Of a stretch of DNA of 64,000 nt, positions 15,485-24,073 are shown in pieces. Position numbers and translations under genes: made by a program. Position 1 is the first letter of the stretch. The number at the start of each line of letters is the position of its first letter. Source of the DNA: Lentzea sp. NEAU-D7 (lineage in GTDB: Bacteria; Actinomycetota; Actinomycetes; Mycobacteriales; Pseudonocardiaceae). The notes under the pieces were generated by a model that was not told the DNA's origin, did not search any database, and saw only the letters and a program-made list of their open reading frames with translations. Location: contig NZ_JAPJDL010000011.1 of the NCBI RefSeq assembly GCF_026242055.1, positions 124,001 to 188,000 of the forward strand, read 5' to 3'.

Positions 15485-17143
15485 TCAGGTGTGGAGCCGG
15501 AACCCCGACAGCTGACCCGCGGGCCAGCCCGTGTTCCCGGTGAAGGTGAGCCGGACGAACCGGGCCTGGGTGCCGGGCAACGTGGCCGTGGCCGAGTTGC
15601 CGGTCGCGGGGTCGAAGACGTACCCGGCAGGCCCGGCGAGCCGGCTGAACGACCGGCCGTCCGTGCTGCCCTCGATCGTCACGGTCTGGGTGCGCCGCCC
15701 CCACGCGGGGTTCGGCGGGAGTGCGAGCACGGCCCTGCGGACGGCGTGCGCCACCCCGAGGTCGACCTGGATCCACTGCGGGAAGGCGTTGTTCGCGCTC
15801 TCCCAGTAGGAGTGCGGATCGCCGTCGACGGCGAGGCCGCTGCCGTAGTGCTGGGTCTGCGAGCTCTGGGTCGTGGGGCGCCCGGCGGCGAGGTCGGTGT
15901 CCGGGGCGGGCGGGCCGCCGATCCACGGCAGGGTGGGCCTGGTCGCGGTCAGGGCGATCTCACCCTTGAGCATCCTGCCGCCGTCGCCGGTCAGCCTCAT
16001 GTAGTAGTCGGCGGAGCAGCGGGTGCCGTCCTCGTCCAGTGCGAGGTAACCGGATCCGGCCGGCACGTCGGCCAGCGTCTCGGCGGTCTTGCAGATCTGG
16101 TTGCCCTCGTTGAACTCGTCGAACATCGAGATGTAGATGCCCTGCGCGCCAAGGCGGACCATGTTGTAGAACTGCCGCCACATGAAGTCGCCGTGCAACC
16201 GTTGCCGCGACCCGACATCGCCCGGCAGCACGCACGGCTGGTAGTCGATCCCGAGCGCGTCGCACTCCGCCTTGTCGGGTGTGTTCACGTTGGTGTGGAA
16301 GCGATCCGTGTCCGCCGGGGTGCCGATCCGGCCGACCATCCACGGAGAGATCATGTCGAACGACCGGTAGACGTCGCCGAAGCCCTGCCGGGAGTCCTCG
16401 ATCCCCAGCCGCCAGTGGGTGGGGACACCGCCGATCACGTAGCAGCCGCGCGCCTTGAACCAGTCGACGACGTCCTGGCACGGTTGCGGGCCCCACGGCC
16501 GGCCGGGGTCGTTGAACCCGAAGCCCCAGACGCACACGACCGGTTTGCCGTTCTGCCGGGCGTAGGCGGGGGAGGACGTGTACGCGGACATCTTGTCCAG
16601 CCAGTCGGTCTTGATCTCCGACTGCATGTTCGTCCAGTTCGTGACGTCGTACATGATGTAGAACTTCCGGCCGGTGGCCTCCGCCGCGGGCCGGACGTGC
16701 GCGGTCACCGCGTCGCGGATCGGGCCCTCGCCGCCGGTCGGGTCGAACCGCTGCAGGGCCGCCGTGTCGATGTTGTTGTCGCGCATCCACTGGAAGTGCA
16801 CGTCGACGGTCTGGCGGTCGTAGTTCGAGAAGAGGGTCGCGGGCCGGCCGTCGCCGAGGGCGGCGAACGCGGTCGGGTACGTGCGCGCGTAGTCGCGGAC
16901 GTCCGGCCACGCGACGATCGAGCTGGTGGGCGGTGCGGGAGGCCTGCTCCAGTCGTTGTTCCAGTGCCACCAGCCGTCGATGGGGGAGTTGTCCCCGCGG
17001 CAGGCGAACCAACCCTGGTAGCCCGCGGTGATCTTGCCGACGACGTCGCCGGGAGGGCTGGCCGCGCGTGCGGGGGCGGGCAGGAGCCCCAGCGCGGGAG
17101 CGGCGAGCGCGGTGCTCAGCAGTGTTCGGCGTGACAGGGACAT
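15485..17143 (-). CDS. Secreted GH71/99-like hydrolase with C-terminal discoidin domain
   Basis: 552 residues. A twin-Arg type signal (SLSRRTLLSTALAAPALGLLPAPARA) is followed by an alpha/beta-barrel region with VGKITAGYQGWFACRGD, FQWMRDNNIDTAALQRF, KFYIMYDVTNW, PVVCVWGFGFND and ISMFDEFNEGNQICK, seen in GH71/GH99-like proteins (endo-mannanases and relatives, often annotated as xylosidase). The last 130 residues form an F5/8 type C (CBM32) domain (AAGRPTTQSSQTQ, GLAVDGDPHSYWESA, IQVDLG). A role in degrading alpha-mannan or plant/fungal glycans outside the cell is likely; the exact bond is unknown. The start at 17143 has AAAGGAG eight bases upstream. Confidence 0.85.
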   Translation of the reverse strand: MSLSRRTLLSTALAAPALGLLPAPARAASPPGDVVGKITAGYQGWFACRGDNSPIDGWWHWNNDWSRPPAPPTSSIVAWPDVRDYARTYPTAFAALGDGRPATLFSNYDRQTVDVHFQWMRDNNIDTAALQRFDPTGGEGPIRDAVTAHVRPAAEATGRKFYIMYDVTNWTNMQSEIKTDWLDKMSAYTSSPAYARQNGKPVVCVWGFGFNDPGRPWGPQPCQDVVDWFKARGCYVIGGVPTHWRLGIEDSRQGFGDVYRSFDMISPWMVGRIGTPADTDRFHTNVNTPDKAECDALGIDYQPCVLPGDVGSRQRLHGDFMWRQFYNMVRLGAQGIYISMFDEFNEGNQICKTAETLADVPAGSGYLALDEDGTRCSADYYMRLTGDGGRMLKGEIALTATRPTLPWIGGPPAPDTDLAAGRPTTQSSQTQHYGSGLAVDGDPHSYWESANNAFPQWIQVDLGVAHAVRRAVLALPPNPAWGRRTQTVTIEGSTDGRSFSRLAGPAGYVFDPATGNSATATLPGTQARFVRLTFTGNTGWPAGQLSGFRLHT

Positions 17144-17251
17144 CGCGCACTCCTTTGTCGGCGACCCGACTCCAGAGTGCAAGATGTCAACAACATCACG
17201 CAAGAATTCGACGAACCGGAACTTCAGCCGTGACGGCAGGGGCGTGCGTGC

Positions 17252-17482
17252 TCAGCGGTTCGAGGTCGGGAACCGGCCGTCCGCGCTGCCGAGAGCCACC
17301 AGTTCGGTGTACTGCTCCTGCCACGACCTCTCCGTCGCGAGCAGGTCGGCGAGCCGCTGCACCCACTCCTCGTCCACCGTGCGCGCGGCGCCGGTGGCCA
17401 GGTGGCGGGCCGTTTCCTCCCGTGCTTTGAGCCATTCGGACAGCGTGGGGGCGAGCGCCGGGCCACCTTCGTCATTCGGCAT
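17252..17482 (-). CDS. Small helical protein, 76 aa, unknown
   Basis: An acidic, probably all-helical protein (LSEWLKAREETARHLATGA, DEEWVQRLADLLATERSWQEQ). No named domain. The ATG at 17482 lies head-to-head with possible rightward starts at 17481 and 17535. Codon use fits a real gene. It is followed after about 110 bases by the GH71/99-like gene on the same strand. Confidence 0.6.
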   Translation of the reverse strand: MPNDEGGPALAPTLSEWLKAREETARHLATGAARTVDEEWVQRLADLLATERSWQEQYTELVALGSADGRFPTSNR

Positions 17483-17534
17483 GGATCGACGATACGCGGT
17501 GTTCGTGGTGCTTCGCGCTGGTCATTGGGCTACT

Positions 17535-17879
17535 GTGGGCCGCGTTGGGGTACCAGCCGACGGCAACCAGCCGCTGCGGTCCCCGATCCCGTCCGGTCCG
17601 GTGTCTCCGGCCGGAGAACGGAGCACCGGCTTGCAGCCGGAATTCCCGTCTTCACCCTCCTCGTCCTCCCGGTTCGGCAAGCCGCGTCACGCGGCGCAGG
17701 ACTTCGCGCAAGCGAGGCTGTTCGCCGAGACCACCGGGCTCCAGCACCAGCGCCAGGCCGCCAAGCGAGTGGCGGAGCACGCTCGTGACGTGGGCGACTG
17801 CCGTGACCTGTTGTCCATGCTCGGCCTGGCGAACCTGCCGGTGTCCACCGCAGTCGGCGTCGAAGGAGCTCGCAGGTGA
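17535..17879 (+). CDS. Unknown protein translationally coupled to a cold-shock protein
   Basis: From the GTG at 17535 the ORF gives 114 residues: a Pro/Ser-rich first half and a helical second half ([35 protein letters not shown]). An in-frame ATG at 17481 would add 18 residues, so the start is uncertain. Its stop overlaps the GTG of the cold-shock gene by 4 bases, and the GAAGGAG that serves the cold-shock gene lies inside this ORF. That arrangement suggests the pair is made together. No domain recognised. Confidence 0.6.
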   Translation: MGRVGVPADGNQPLRSPIPSGPVSPAGERSTGLQPEFPSSPSSSSRFGKPRHAAQDFAQARLFAETTGLQHQRQAAKRVAEHARDVGDCRDLLSMLGLANLPVSTAVGVEGARR

Positions 17880-18079
17880 CTCGAGGAACTGTCAAGTGGT
17901 TCAACGGCAGCAAGGGCTTCGGCTTCATCGCGCCCGAGGGCGGCGGGCCTGACCTGTTCGTGCACCAGTCCGAGGTGCAGGACTACGGGCATCACGGCAT
18001 CGCCGACGACCAGGCCGTGGAGTTCGAGATCGGTGAGGGGCAGAAGGGGCCGCAGGCTCGCGCCGTGCGCCTCGTCTAG
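17876..18079 (+). CDS. Cold-shock domain protein (CspA family)
   Basis: 67 residues: [15 protein letters not shown] opening, RNP1 KGFGFI and RNP2 DLFVH, and closing GPQARAVRL. It is a single-stranded nucleic acid-binding RNA chaperone of standard length. The start is GTG, after GAAGGAG, overlapping the preceding ORF's stop. A strong hairpin follows at 18092-18132. Confidence 0.95.
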   Translation: MTRGTVKWFNGSKGFGFIAPEGGGPDLFVHQSEVQDYGHHGIADDQAVEFEIGEGQKGPQARAVRLV

Positions 18080-18091
18080 ACCAGCTACGTC

Positions 18092-18132
18092 CACTGTGGA
18101 GTGATCGGCCGATGGCCGGTCGCTCCACGGTG
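18092..18132. terminator. Terminator-like hairpin between cspA-type gene and dinB
   Basis: A stem of 15 pairs (18096-18110 with 18114-18128) with two G-U type mismatches and a GAT loop, extendable by a few pairs on each side. There is no clear T-tract, as is usual in actinomycetes. It lies between two convergent genes and could serve both. Confidence 0.65.
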
Positions 18133-18151
18133 TCGTGCGCGCACCAGGTGA

Positions 18152-19342
18152 TCAGTCCGGTAGCAGCGGTACGGAGATGCCGGGATCGCGGCCCAGCAGC
18201 GTCGCCCGCGTCACGGACGCCGATCCGAAGCGGTCGCGCACGTGGTCCAGCGCGGCGTCCAGTGCGGCCGGTTTCCGCTCCTCGAACGGCAGCGCCAGCT
18301 GCATCGGCGCGTCGTCCTGGAGGTTGGTGAGCGAGACGCCCAGCAACGTGATGCCCCGGTTCTCGATCATCGGCGTCGCCGTGCCGAGCAGTTCCCGCGC
18401 CGCCGCCAGCAGCACCTCGGTCTCCGTCGTCGGGTGTCGAAGCGTGTGCGACCGCGTCGCTCGCGTGAAGTCCGCGAACCGCAGGCGCAGCACCACGGTC
18501 CGGCACGCGCGCTCGGCCGTGCGCAGCCGCCGTGCGATGCCGTCGAGCAGTGAGGCGAGGATGGCGTCGAGGTCGTCGCGGGTGCGTTCCCGGCGGCCCA
18601 GCGCGCGTTGCGAGCCGATCGAGCGGCGGCGCCGTCCTGTTTGGACCGGACGCGGGTCGTGGTTGTGCGCCAGCGCGTGCAGGTGCCTGCCCGCCGCCCT
18701 GCCGAGCATCGAGACCAGCGCCACCTCGCCGAGCCCGGCGACCTCGCCGACCGTGCGCAGGCCCAGGGCGTGCAGCTTGGCGGCCGTCACCTCGCCGACG
18801 CCCCACAGCCGTTCGACGGGCAGCGGGTGCAGGAACTCCAGCTCGCGGTCGGCGGGCACGACCAGCAGGCCGTCCGGCTTCGCCACCCCGCTCGCGACCT
18901 TGGCCAGGAACTTCGTCCGCGCCACCCCGACCGTGATCGGCAGGCCGACCTGGGCGAGCACGTCCGCCCGCAGGCGTGCGGCGATCACCTCCGGGGGACC
19001 GGAGATCCGGCCCAGGCCGCCGACGTCGAGGAACGCCTCGTCGATCGACAGGCCCTCGACCAGCGGCGTCGTGCCGCGGAACACCTCGAACACCGCCTTG
19101 CTCGCGGCGGAGTAGGCCGGCATCCGCGGCGGCACGACGATCGCGTGCGGGCACAGCCGCCGGGCCCTCGCGCCGCCCATCGCCGTGCGCACGCCGAACG
19201 CCTTGGCCTCGTAGCTCGCGGCCAGCACCACGCCACCGCCCACGATCACCGGACGACCGCGCAGGCTCGGGTCGTCCCGTTGCTCGACCGCCGCGTAGAA
19301 CGCGTCGAGGTCGGCGTGCAGGATCGGGGTGCTCACGAACAC
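18152..19342 (-). CDS. dinB: DNA polymerase IV (Y-family translesion polymerase)
   Basis: 396 residues: palm motif HADLDAFYAAVEQRDDP near the N-terminus, AASYEAKAFGVRTAMGG, and catalytic SIDEAFLDVGG (Asp-Glu pair), then helix-hairpin-helix and little-finger domains. A beta-clamp-binding motif QLALPF is at about residues 348-353. It copies damaged DNA. Acidic residues of the active site (DLD, SIDE) are intact. A nearby GTG two codons in is an alternative start. No SOS box was noticed upstream. Confidence 0.93.
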   Translation of the reverse strand: MFVSTPILHADLDAFYAAVEQRDDPSLRGRPVIVGGGVVLAASYEAKAFGVRTAMGGARARRLCPHAIVVPPRMPAYSAASKAVFEVFRGTTPLVEGLSIDEAFLDVGGLGRISGPPEVIAARLRADVLAQVGLPITVGVARTKFLAKVASGVAKPDGLLVVPADRELEFLHPLPVERLWGVGEVTAAKLHALGLRTVGEVAGLGEVALVSMLGRAAGRHLHALAHNHDPRPVQTGRRRRSIGSQRALGRRERTRDDLDAILASLLDGIARRLRTAERACRTVVLRLRFADFTRATRSHTLRHPTTETEVLLAAARELLGTATPMIENRGITLLGVSLTNLQDDAPMQLALPFEERKPAALDAALDHVRDRFGSASVTRATLLGRDPGISVPLLPD

Positions 19343-19377
19343 ATGTTCGCATCCGTCACCCGTTCAGAACAGTGCTG

Positions 19378-20343
19378 TCAGGACATCAGTGCGCGCGCGA
19401 TCGGCCAGACGCCGGACGAGGTGTTCGACAGGACGGTGACGGTGGTGCCAGTACGAGGGTCGTGAGTGGACTTGAACGACGCTCCGGCGTCGTACCCGGC
19501 GAGGATCACCTCGTCGCTGGTCTGGTGCAGCCAGAAGCCGAGGCCGTAGCGCAGCGACTCCTCGGGCACGTCGTGGCGCGGCCTCGTCACCAGCTCCGCG
19601 TCCCCGCTCGCGAACAACGCGCGCCAGAACTTCGACATGTCGCCCGCCGTCGTGTGGATGCCGCCGTCACCGTTCGCCAGCACGGGCAGGTGGAAGACGT
19701 TCGAGCGGTCGCTGCCCTCCAGGTAGCCGACGGCGGCGTCGCCGGGCAGTTCGTCGGAGCGCAGGAAGCCGGTCCTCGTCAGGTCCGCCGGGCGGAGCAC
19801 CCTGGAGCGGACGAGGTCGTGGTAGCCCTGCCCGCTCGCACGCTCGGCCAGCAGTGCCAGCACCACGTAGCCGCCGTTGCAGTACCCGAACCGCTCGCCG
19901 GCCTTGAACTTGGTGGGAATCCCGTCCAGCAACGGCAGGAAGGCCTCCGTCGTGGTCAGCTCGTGCACGGCGCCGATCACGTGGTCGTCGACCTGCCAGT
20001 CGCCCTCCTCGTCGAGGTAGTCGCCGATGCCGGACGTGTGCGTGAGCAGGTGCTCGACCGTCACGTCGTCGGCGATCAAGGGCAGGTCCTCGCCGAGCAG
20101 CGAACGGGCGGTGGTGTCGAGCGCCAGTTTCCCCTCGTGGACCAGCGAGAGCACGGTCAGCGCGGTGAACCCCTTGCCGCCGCTGGCGATGCCGAACCTG
20201 GTGTCCACGGTGTTGGGCACGCCGTACGCGCGGTTGGCGAGCCCGTAGGCCTTCGCGAACTCGACCTCCCCGGCGCGGTCGACCTGGACCACGCCGGAGA
20301 AACCGGTGTCCTCGGCGATCTTGTCCAAGTCTCCCAACGGCAT
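19378..20343 (-). CDS. Beta-lactamase-family serine hydrolase (class C/esterase type)
   Basis: 321 residues with the active-site SxxK in FGIASGGKGFTALTVL and the second motif YCN in RFGYCNGGYVVLALL; the HTSGIGDY loop is typical of this family (esterase EstB, D-aminopeptidase, penicillin-binding-like). The third KTG-like motif is replaced by AGYDAG. No signal peptide, so it is probably cytoplasmic. It is divergent from the glycosyltransferase gene; the 153 bases between them show no clear operator. Substrate unknown. Confidence 0.85.
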   Translation of the reverse strand: MPLGDLDKIAEDTGFSGVVQVDRAGEVEFAKAYGLANRAYGVPNTVDTRFGIASGGKGFTALTVLSLVHEGKLALDTTARSLLGEDLPLIADDVTVEHLLTHTSGIGDYLDEEGDWQVDDHVIGAVHELTTTEAFLPLLDGIPTKFKAGERFGYCNGGYVVLALLAERASGQGYHDLVRSRVLRPADLTRTGFLRSDELPGDAAVGYLEGSDRSNVFHLPVLANGDGGIHTTAGDMSKFWRALFASGDAELVTRPRHDVPEESLRYGLGFWLHQTSDEVILAGYDAGASFKSTHDPRTGTTVTVLSNTSSGVWPIARALMS

Positions 20344-20496
20344 TCGCGCAGGCTAGCCCTGTGCCGCCGCCTCGCTGAAACGAATTTCGCGCAGCGGCTC
20401 CCTCCACGCCTCAGGCAGGTGGAGCAACCGATCCGGCGGGCATCCCGTTTCGGGAAGTGTCTGGTTGGTTCGTCCACGGGAGAGGACCGAGCGGTC

Positions 20497-22062
20497 TTGT
20501 CGCTCGCCACGATTCAGCGCCCCGCCGGGGTGCTGCCGCGCCCGGTGCCGGTGAGAGCACCACGGCGCTGGCTGTTCGTGCTGGCCGCGGCCGTGCTGCT
20601 GACCCAGATGGCGGTCGCGATGATCACCACCGCCGTCGCGCAGACGCCGACGGTCGACGAACCCGTCTACATCGGCGCGGCGGTCGTCCAGCTGCAGGAG
20701 CACGGCCTCCGGTACAACCCCGAGCACCCGCCGCTGGGCAAGCTGATCATGGCGACCGGGCTCGCGTTCACCGGCGTCCGCCTCGCCCCCGGCTTCGGGG
20801 GCGACCAGACCGAACTGGGCAGGCACCTGCTCTACGAGTCGGGCAACGACCCCGGCGCACTGCTGCTGGCGGCGCGCCTGCCGATGATCGTGCTGACACT
20901 GCTGTTCGGGCTGGTCGTCCTCCTGTTCGCCACCGACCTCACGAACAGGTCCGGCGGGCTCGTCGCGCTCGCGCTGTACACGTTCTCGCCCGACCTCATC
21001 GCCCACGGATCGCTGGCCGCGCTGGACGTTCCGGCGGCGGGGTTCCTGCTCACCTCGGCCTGGCTGCTGTGGCGGGCGCGCACCGGCCCCGCGCCGTACC
21101 TGCCGCTCGCCGGACTGGCCCTCGGCGCGGCGCTGGCGACGAAGATGAACACCCTGGCCGCGGTCCCGGTGCTGCTGTTCCTGGTCTTCTGGCAGGCCCG
21201 CGTCAAGGCCGCGCTCGTCGTGGTGCTGATCGCGGTCGCCGTGGTGTGGGCGTCGTACCTCGCCGTGGACCCGCTGCTGCGCTGGGAGACCCCGCCCGGC
21301 CTGCCGTCCGCACCGGTCGGCCTGCTGCCGTTCCCCGAGCCCTACCTCGACGGGATGCGCGTCCAGCTGGGGTTCGAGAGCCGCGTCTGGGGCGGCTACC
21401 TCTTCGGCACGCACTACGAGGGTTCGCACTGGTACTACCTGCCGGCCGCGCTGCTCGTGAAGACACCGCTGGGAGCCCTGCTCCTCTGGGCGGCCGGAGC
21501 CGTCGCGATGATCAAACGCCCGGCGGCAGCGTACGTCCTCGCTCCCGCCGCCGTGCTGCTGCTCATCGCGATGACCGGCAACCGCGACCTCGGCGTCCGG
21601 TACGCGATCTTCGTGCCGATGTTCCTCGCGGTCGCCGCCGCGGTGGTCGCGCACCGGCGTTACGCGGCACTCGCGGTCGCGCTGGCCGCGGTGAGTTCAC
21701 TGTGGACGTTCCCCTACTACCTGCCGTACTCCAACGAGGTGTTCGGCGGCCCGTCCAAGACCCACCTGCACCTGCACGACTCGAACGTCGACTGGGGCCA
21801 GGACCTGGGCAGGCTGGCCGAGCGCCTGAAGCGGTACCCCGGTGAACGGATGTGGCTCGTCTACAAGGGCTCCGGAGTGCCCGAGCACTACGGCATCCGC
21901 GCCGCCGATCCGCGCGCGGTGCCGCCGGACCAGGTGCACGGGCTGCTCGTCGTGTCCAACACGGCCATCGCCAAGGCCGACGACGTGCTGCGGGCACTGA
22001 TCGACACCAGCGCCCCGATCGACGTGGTCGGCCACTCCATCACGATCTTCCGCAAAGCGTAG
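20497..22062 (+). CDS. GT-C fold membrane glycosyltransferase (ArnT/PMT-like)
   Basis: 521 residues, about 11-12 membrane helices. The first periplasmic loop has the GT-C signature: TVDEPVYIGAAV followed by YNPEHPPLGKLI, as in ArnT, protein O-mannosyltransferases and other polyprenyl-phosphate-sugar-dependent enzymes. The C-terminal portion (HLHDSNVDWGQDLGRLAERL, MWLVYKGSGVPEHYGI) is conserved in one bacterial clade of this family. It would transfer a sugar from a lipid carrier to a cell-surface acceptor. The start is uncertain: I chose TTG at 20497 with GGGAGAGG upstream; GTG codons follow within 12-20 residues. Confidence 0.82.
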   Translation: MSLATIQRPAGVLPRPVPVRAPRRWLFVLAAAVLLTQMAVAMITTAVAQTPTVDEPVYIGAAVVQLQEHGLRYNPEHPPLGKLIMATGLAFTGVRLAPGFGGDQTELGRHLLYESGNDPGALLLAARLPMIVLTLLFGLVVLLFATDLTNRSGGLVALALYTFSPDLIAHGSLAALDVPAAGFLLTSAWLLWRARTGPAPYLPLAGLALGAALATKMNTLAAVPVLLFLVFWQARVKAALVVVLIAVAVVWASYLAVDPLLRWETPPGLPSAPVGLLPFPEPYLDGMRVQLGFESRVWGGYLFGTHYEGSHWYYLPAALLVKTPLGALLLWAAGAVAMIKRPAAAYVLAPAAVLLLIAMTGNRDLGVRYAIFVPMFLAVAAAVVAHRRYAALAVALAAVSSLWTFPYYLPYSNEVFGGPSKTHLHLHDSNVDWGQDLGRLAERLKRYPGERMWLVYKGSGVPEHYGIRAADPRAVPPDQVHGLLVVSNTAIAKADDVLRALIDTSAPIDVVGHSITIFRKA

Positions 22063-22075
22063 GTACGTGAAAGTT

Positions 22076-22089
22076 CCGTACCCCTACGG
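22076..22089. promoter_or_regulatory. CCGTA-N4-TACGG dyad upstream of the secreted protease
   Basis: CCGTACCCCTACGG is a 5-4-5 inverted repeat 110 bases before the GTG of the trypsin-like protease gene. A related sequence is found at 27284-27300 between the subtilisin operon and the LAL regulator. It also forms the right arm of a hairpin with CGTAGGTACG (22058-22067), so it could instead be a terminator of the glycosyltransferase gene. Confidence 0.4.
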
Positions 22090-22198
22090 ATGCGAACCCT
22101 GATTGTTCCGCGCGTGCGGGGCTCCGACAGTGATCGCAGCGAACGGCCCCCGTCCCTGCCCTGAGGTGGGCCGTTCCGAGATCCGGAGAGGAACCAAC

Positions 22199-24004
22199 GT
22201 GACGAGAACACCACGGTCCTGGGGCCTGCTGGCCCTGGTCGCGGCCACGGTGCTGACGCCGGTCGGCATCGCGAACGCCGCACCGCCGAACGCCCCTGCG
22301 GCCAACTACCTGGGGGACACCGTCCCCGCCAACCTCGGTGACGCCTCGCCCATGTTCGTCGGCGGGCAGAGCGCCACCGTGAGCGAGTTCCCGGGCATCA
22401 TCGCGGGCATCCGCGCCGGGGGCACCCGGCCGGAGGGCCAGACCTGCACCGGCACGGTCGTGGCGCCGCGCAAGATCCTGATCGCGGCGCACTGCGCGGA
22501 CGCCCAGGGGGAGAAGAAGTTCGTCTACGGGCTCGACGACCTCAAGGACTACCAGGGCGGCGCCGGCACCGGGTTCGCCGTGAACGTCGTCAGCTACAAG
22601 AAGCACCCGAAGTACGTCAACTTCGACCAGGGTTACGACGTCGCCGTCGTGACCGTGGACCGCGACATCGCCCTGAAGGGCGGTGCCGCGTACCCGAAGT
22701 TCGCCACCTCCGCGGACGCCGGCGGTGCCGCGCCGGGCAAGACCGGTCTCGGTTTCGGCTACGGCAAGAAGGACTTCAACGACAACTCGCAGGACGTCAC
22801 CCTCGACAAGGCGAGCCTGCCGGTCGTCAACGGGGACAGCGTCTGCCAGGGCGTCGGCGCGGGCTTCAAGTCGGCGACCATGATCTGCGCCGGGTACTCC
22901 GACGGCCGGATCTCGATCCTGCCCGGTGACAGCGGCGGCCCGCTGATCTTCGACGGCAAGATCTACGGCGTCGCGTCGTGGAGCCGGTCCGACTTCAAGT
23001 GGTACTCGATCTACGGCCGCCTCGACAACGAGATGGGTGACTGGGTCAAGACCGAGGTCGGCGAGCAGCCCCCGGTCGGCGACTTCGGGCTGACCGTCGC
23101 GCCCGGCAGCGGTTCGGTGGCGGCGGGCAAGACGGTGTCCGCGGGCATCACCACCACGGCCGGTTCGGGTGGCGCGGAGAACGCCACGCTGTCGGCGAGT
23201 GGCCTGCCGAGCGGTGTGAAGGCGGTCTTCCAGCCGACGTCGGTGACCACCGGCAACTCGGCCAAGGTCACGTTCGAGGCGAGCACCTCGGCGCCGAACG
23301 GCACCTACGAGGTCACCGTCGGCGGCACCACGACGAGCGGCAAGACCGCGTCCGGCAAGTACTCGCTGACCGTCACCGGTGGCGGCGACCCGCAGCCGGG
23401 CGACTTCACGCTGGGAGCCTCGCCGAGCAGTGTGAAGGCGGCGAAGGGCAAGTACGTCTCCACCACGATCTCCTCGAGCGGCGACGGCCGGACGATCACC
23501 CTGTCCGCCTCGGGCGTGCCCAGCGGCGTGAAGGCCACGTTCCAGCCGTCGTCGGTGGGTGCCGGCGGCTCGTCCAAGCTGACGCTGGACGTCTCCAGCA
23601 CCGCGACCGCCGGCACGACCGGCATCACGGTGACGGGCACGGACGCGGGAGGGAAGACCGCCACCACGACGGTGTCGCTCACGGTCGAGGGCAGCGAACC
23701 GCCGACCGGTGAGGTCGCGGTGACCGCGTCGCCGTCCTCGGCCAGCGTCCGGCAGGGCATGCTCGCCCAGACCCTGGTGAAGGCCGCAGGCGGCACGGGC
23801 AACCTGACGCTGACGGCGTCCGGTGTGCCCACCGGTGCCCAGATGTCGTTCAACCCGGCCACGATCGGCCAGAACGGCAGCAGCAACGTCTGGGTCTTCA
23901 CGAACTTCTCCACCCCGCCCGGCACCTACCCGATCACCATCAAGGCCACCTCGGCCGACGGGAAGACCGGCACGACCACGTTCACGCTGACCGTCACCCG
24001 CTAG
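22199..24004 (+). CDS. Secreted trypsin-like (S1) protease with three Ig-like repeats
   Basis: 601 residues. Signal peptide RTPRSWGLLALVAATVLTPVGIANA; S1 peptidase domain at about 50-295 with His in LIAAHCAD, Asp in YDVAVVTVD and Ser in LPGDSGGPL. Three tandem beta-sandwich repeats of about 90-100 residues follow (about 300-600), each beginning near (G)DF.L.V.P and containing LSASG(L/V)PSGVKA.FQP, probably spacers or substrate anchors. The triad is intact. Start is GTG at 22199 after GGAGAGGAA; an upstream ATG would spoil the signal peptide. A perfect terminator follows. The repeats resemble those of the M28 peptidase at 52049. Confidence 0.92.
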   Translation: MTRTPRSWGLLALVAATVLTPVGIANAAPPNAPAANYLGDTVPANLGDASPMFVGGQSATVSEFPGIIAGIRAGGTRPEGQTCTGTVVAPRKILIAAHCADAQGEKKFVYGLDDLKDYQGGAGTGFAVNVVSYKKHPKYVNFDQGYDVAVVTVDRDIALKGGAAYPKFATSADAGGAAPGKTGLGFGYGKKDFNDNSQDVTLDKASLPVVNGDSVCQGVGAGFKSATMICAGYSDGRISILPGDSGGPLIFDGKIYGVASWSRSDFKWYSIYGRLDNEMGDWVKTEVGEQPPVGDFGLTVAPGSGSVAAGKTVSAGITTTAGSGGAENATLSASGLPSGVKAVFQPTSVTTGNSAKVTFEASTSAPNGTYEVTVGGTTTSGKTASGKYSLTVTGGGDPQPGDFTLGASPSSVKAAKGKYVSTTISSSGDGRTITLSASGVPSGVKATFQPSSVGAGGSSKLTLDVSSTATAGTTGITVTGTDAGGKTATTTVSLTVEGSEPPTGEVAVTASPSSASVRQGMLAQTLVKAAGGTGNLTLTASGVPTGAQMSFNPATIGQNGSSNVWVFTNFSTPPGTYPITIKATSADGKTGTTTFTLTVTR

Positions 24005-24025
24005 ACCCCGCGGGGGAACAGGAAA

Positions 24026-24056
24026 GAGCCCCGGAGCCTCAACGGCTCCGGGGCTC
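24026..24056. terminator. Perfect bidirectional terminator hairpin
   Basis: GAGCCCCGGAGCC-TCAAC-GGCTCCGGGGCTC: a 13-bp perfect stem with a 5-base loop, preceded by GGAAA. It sits between the convergent S1 protease and S8 protease genes and probably ends both transcripts. Confidence 0.9.
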
Positions 24057-24073
24057 GACCTGTCACGCGGGAC

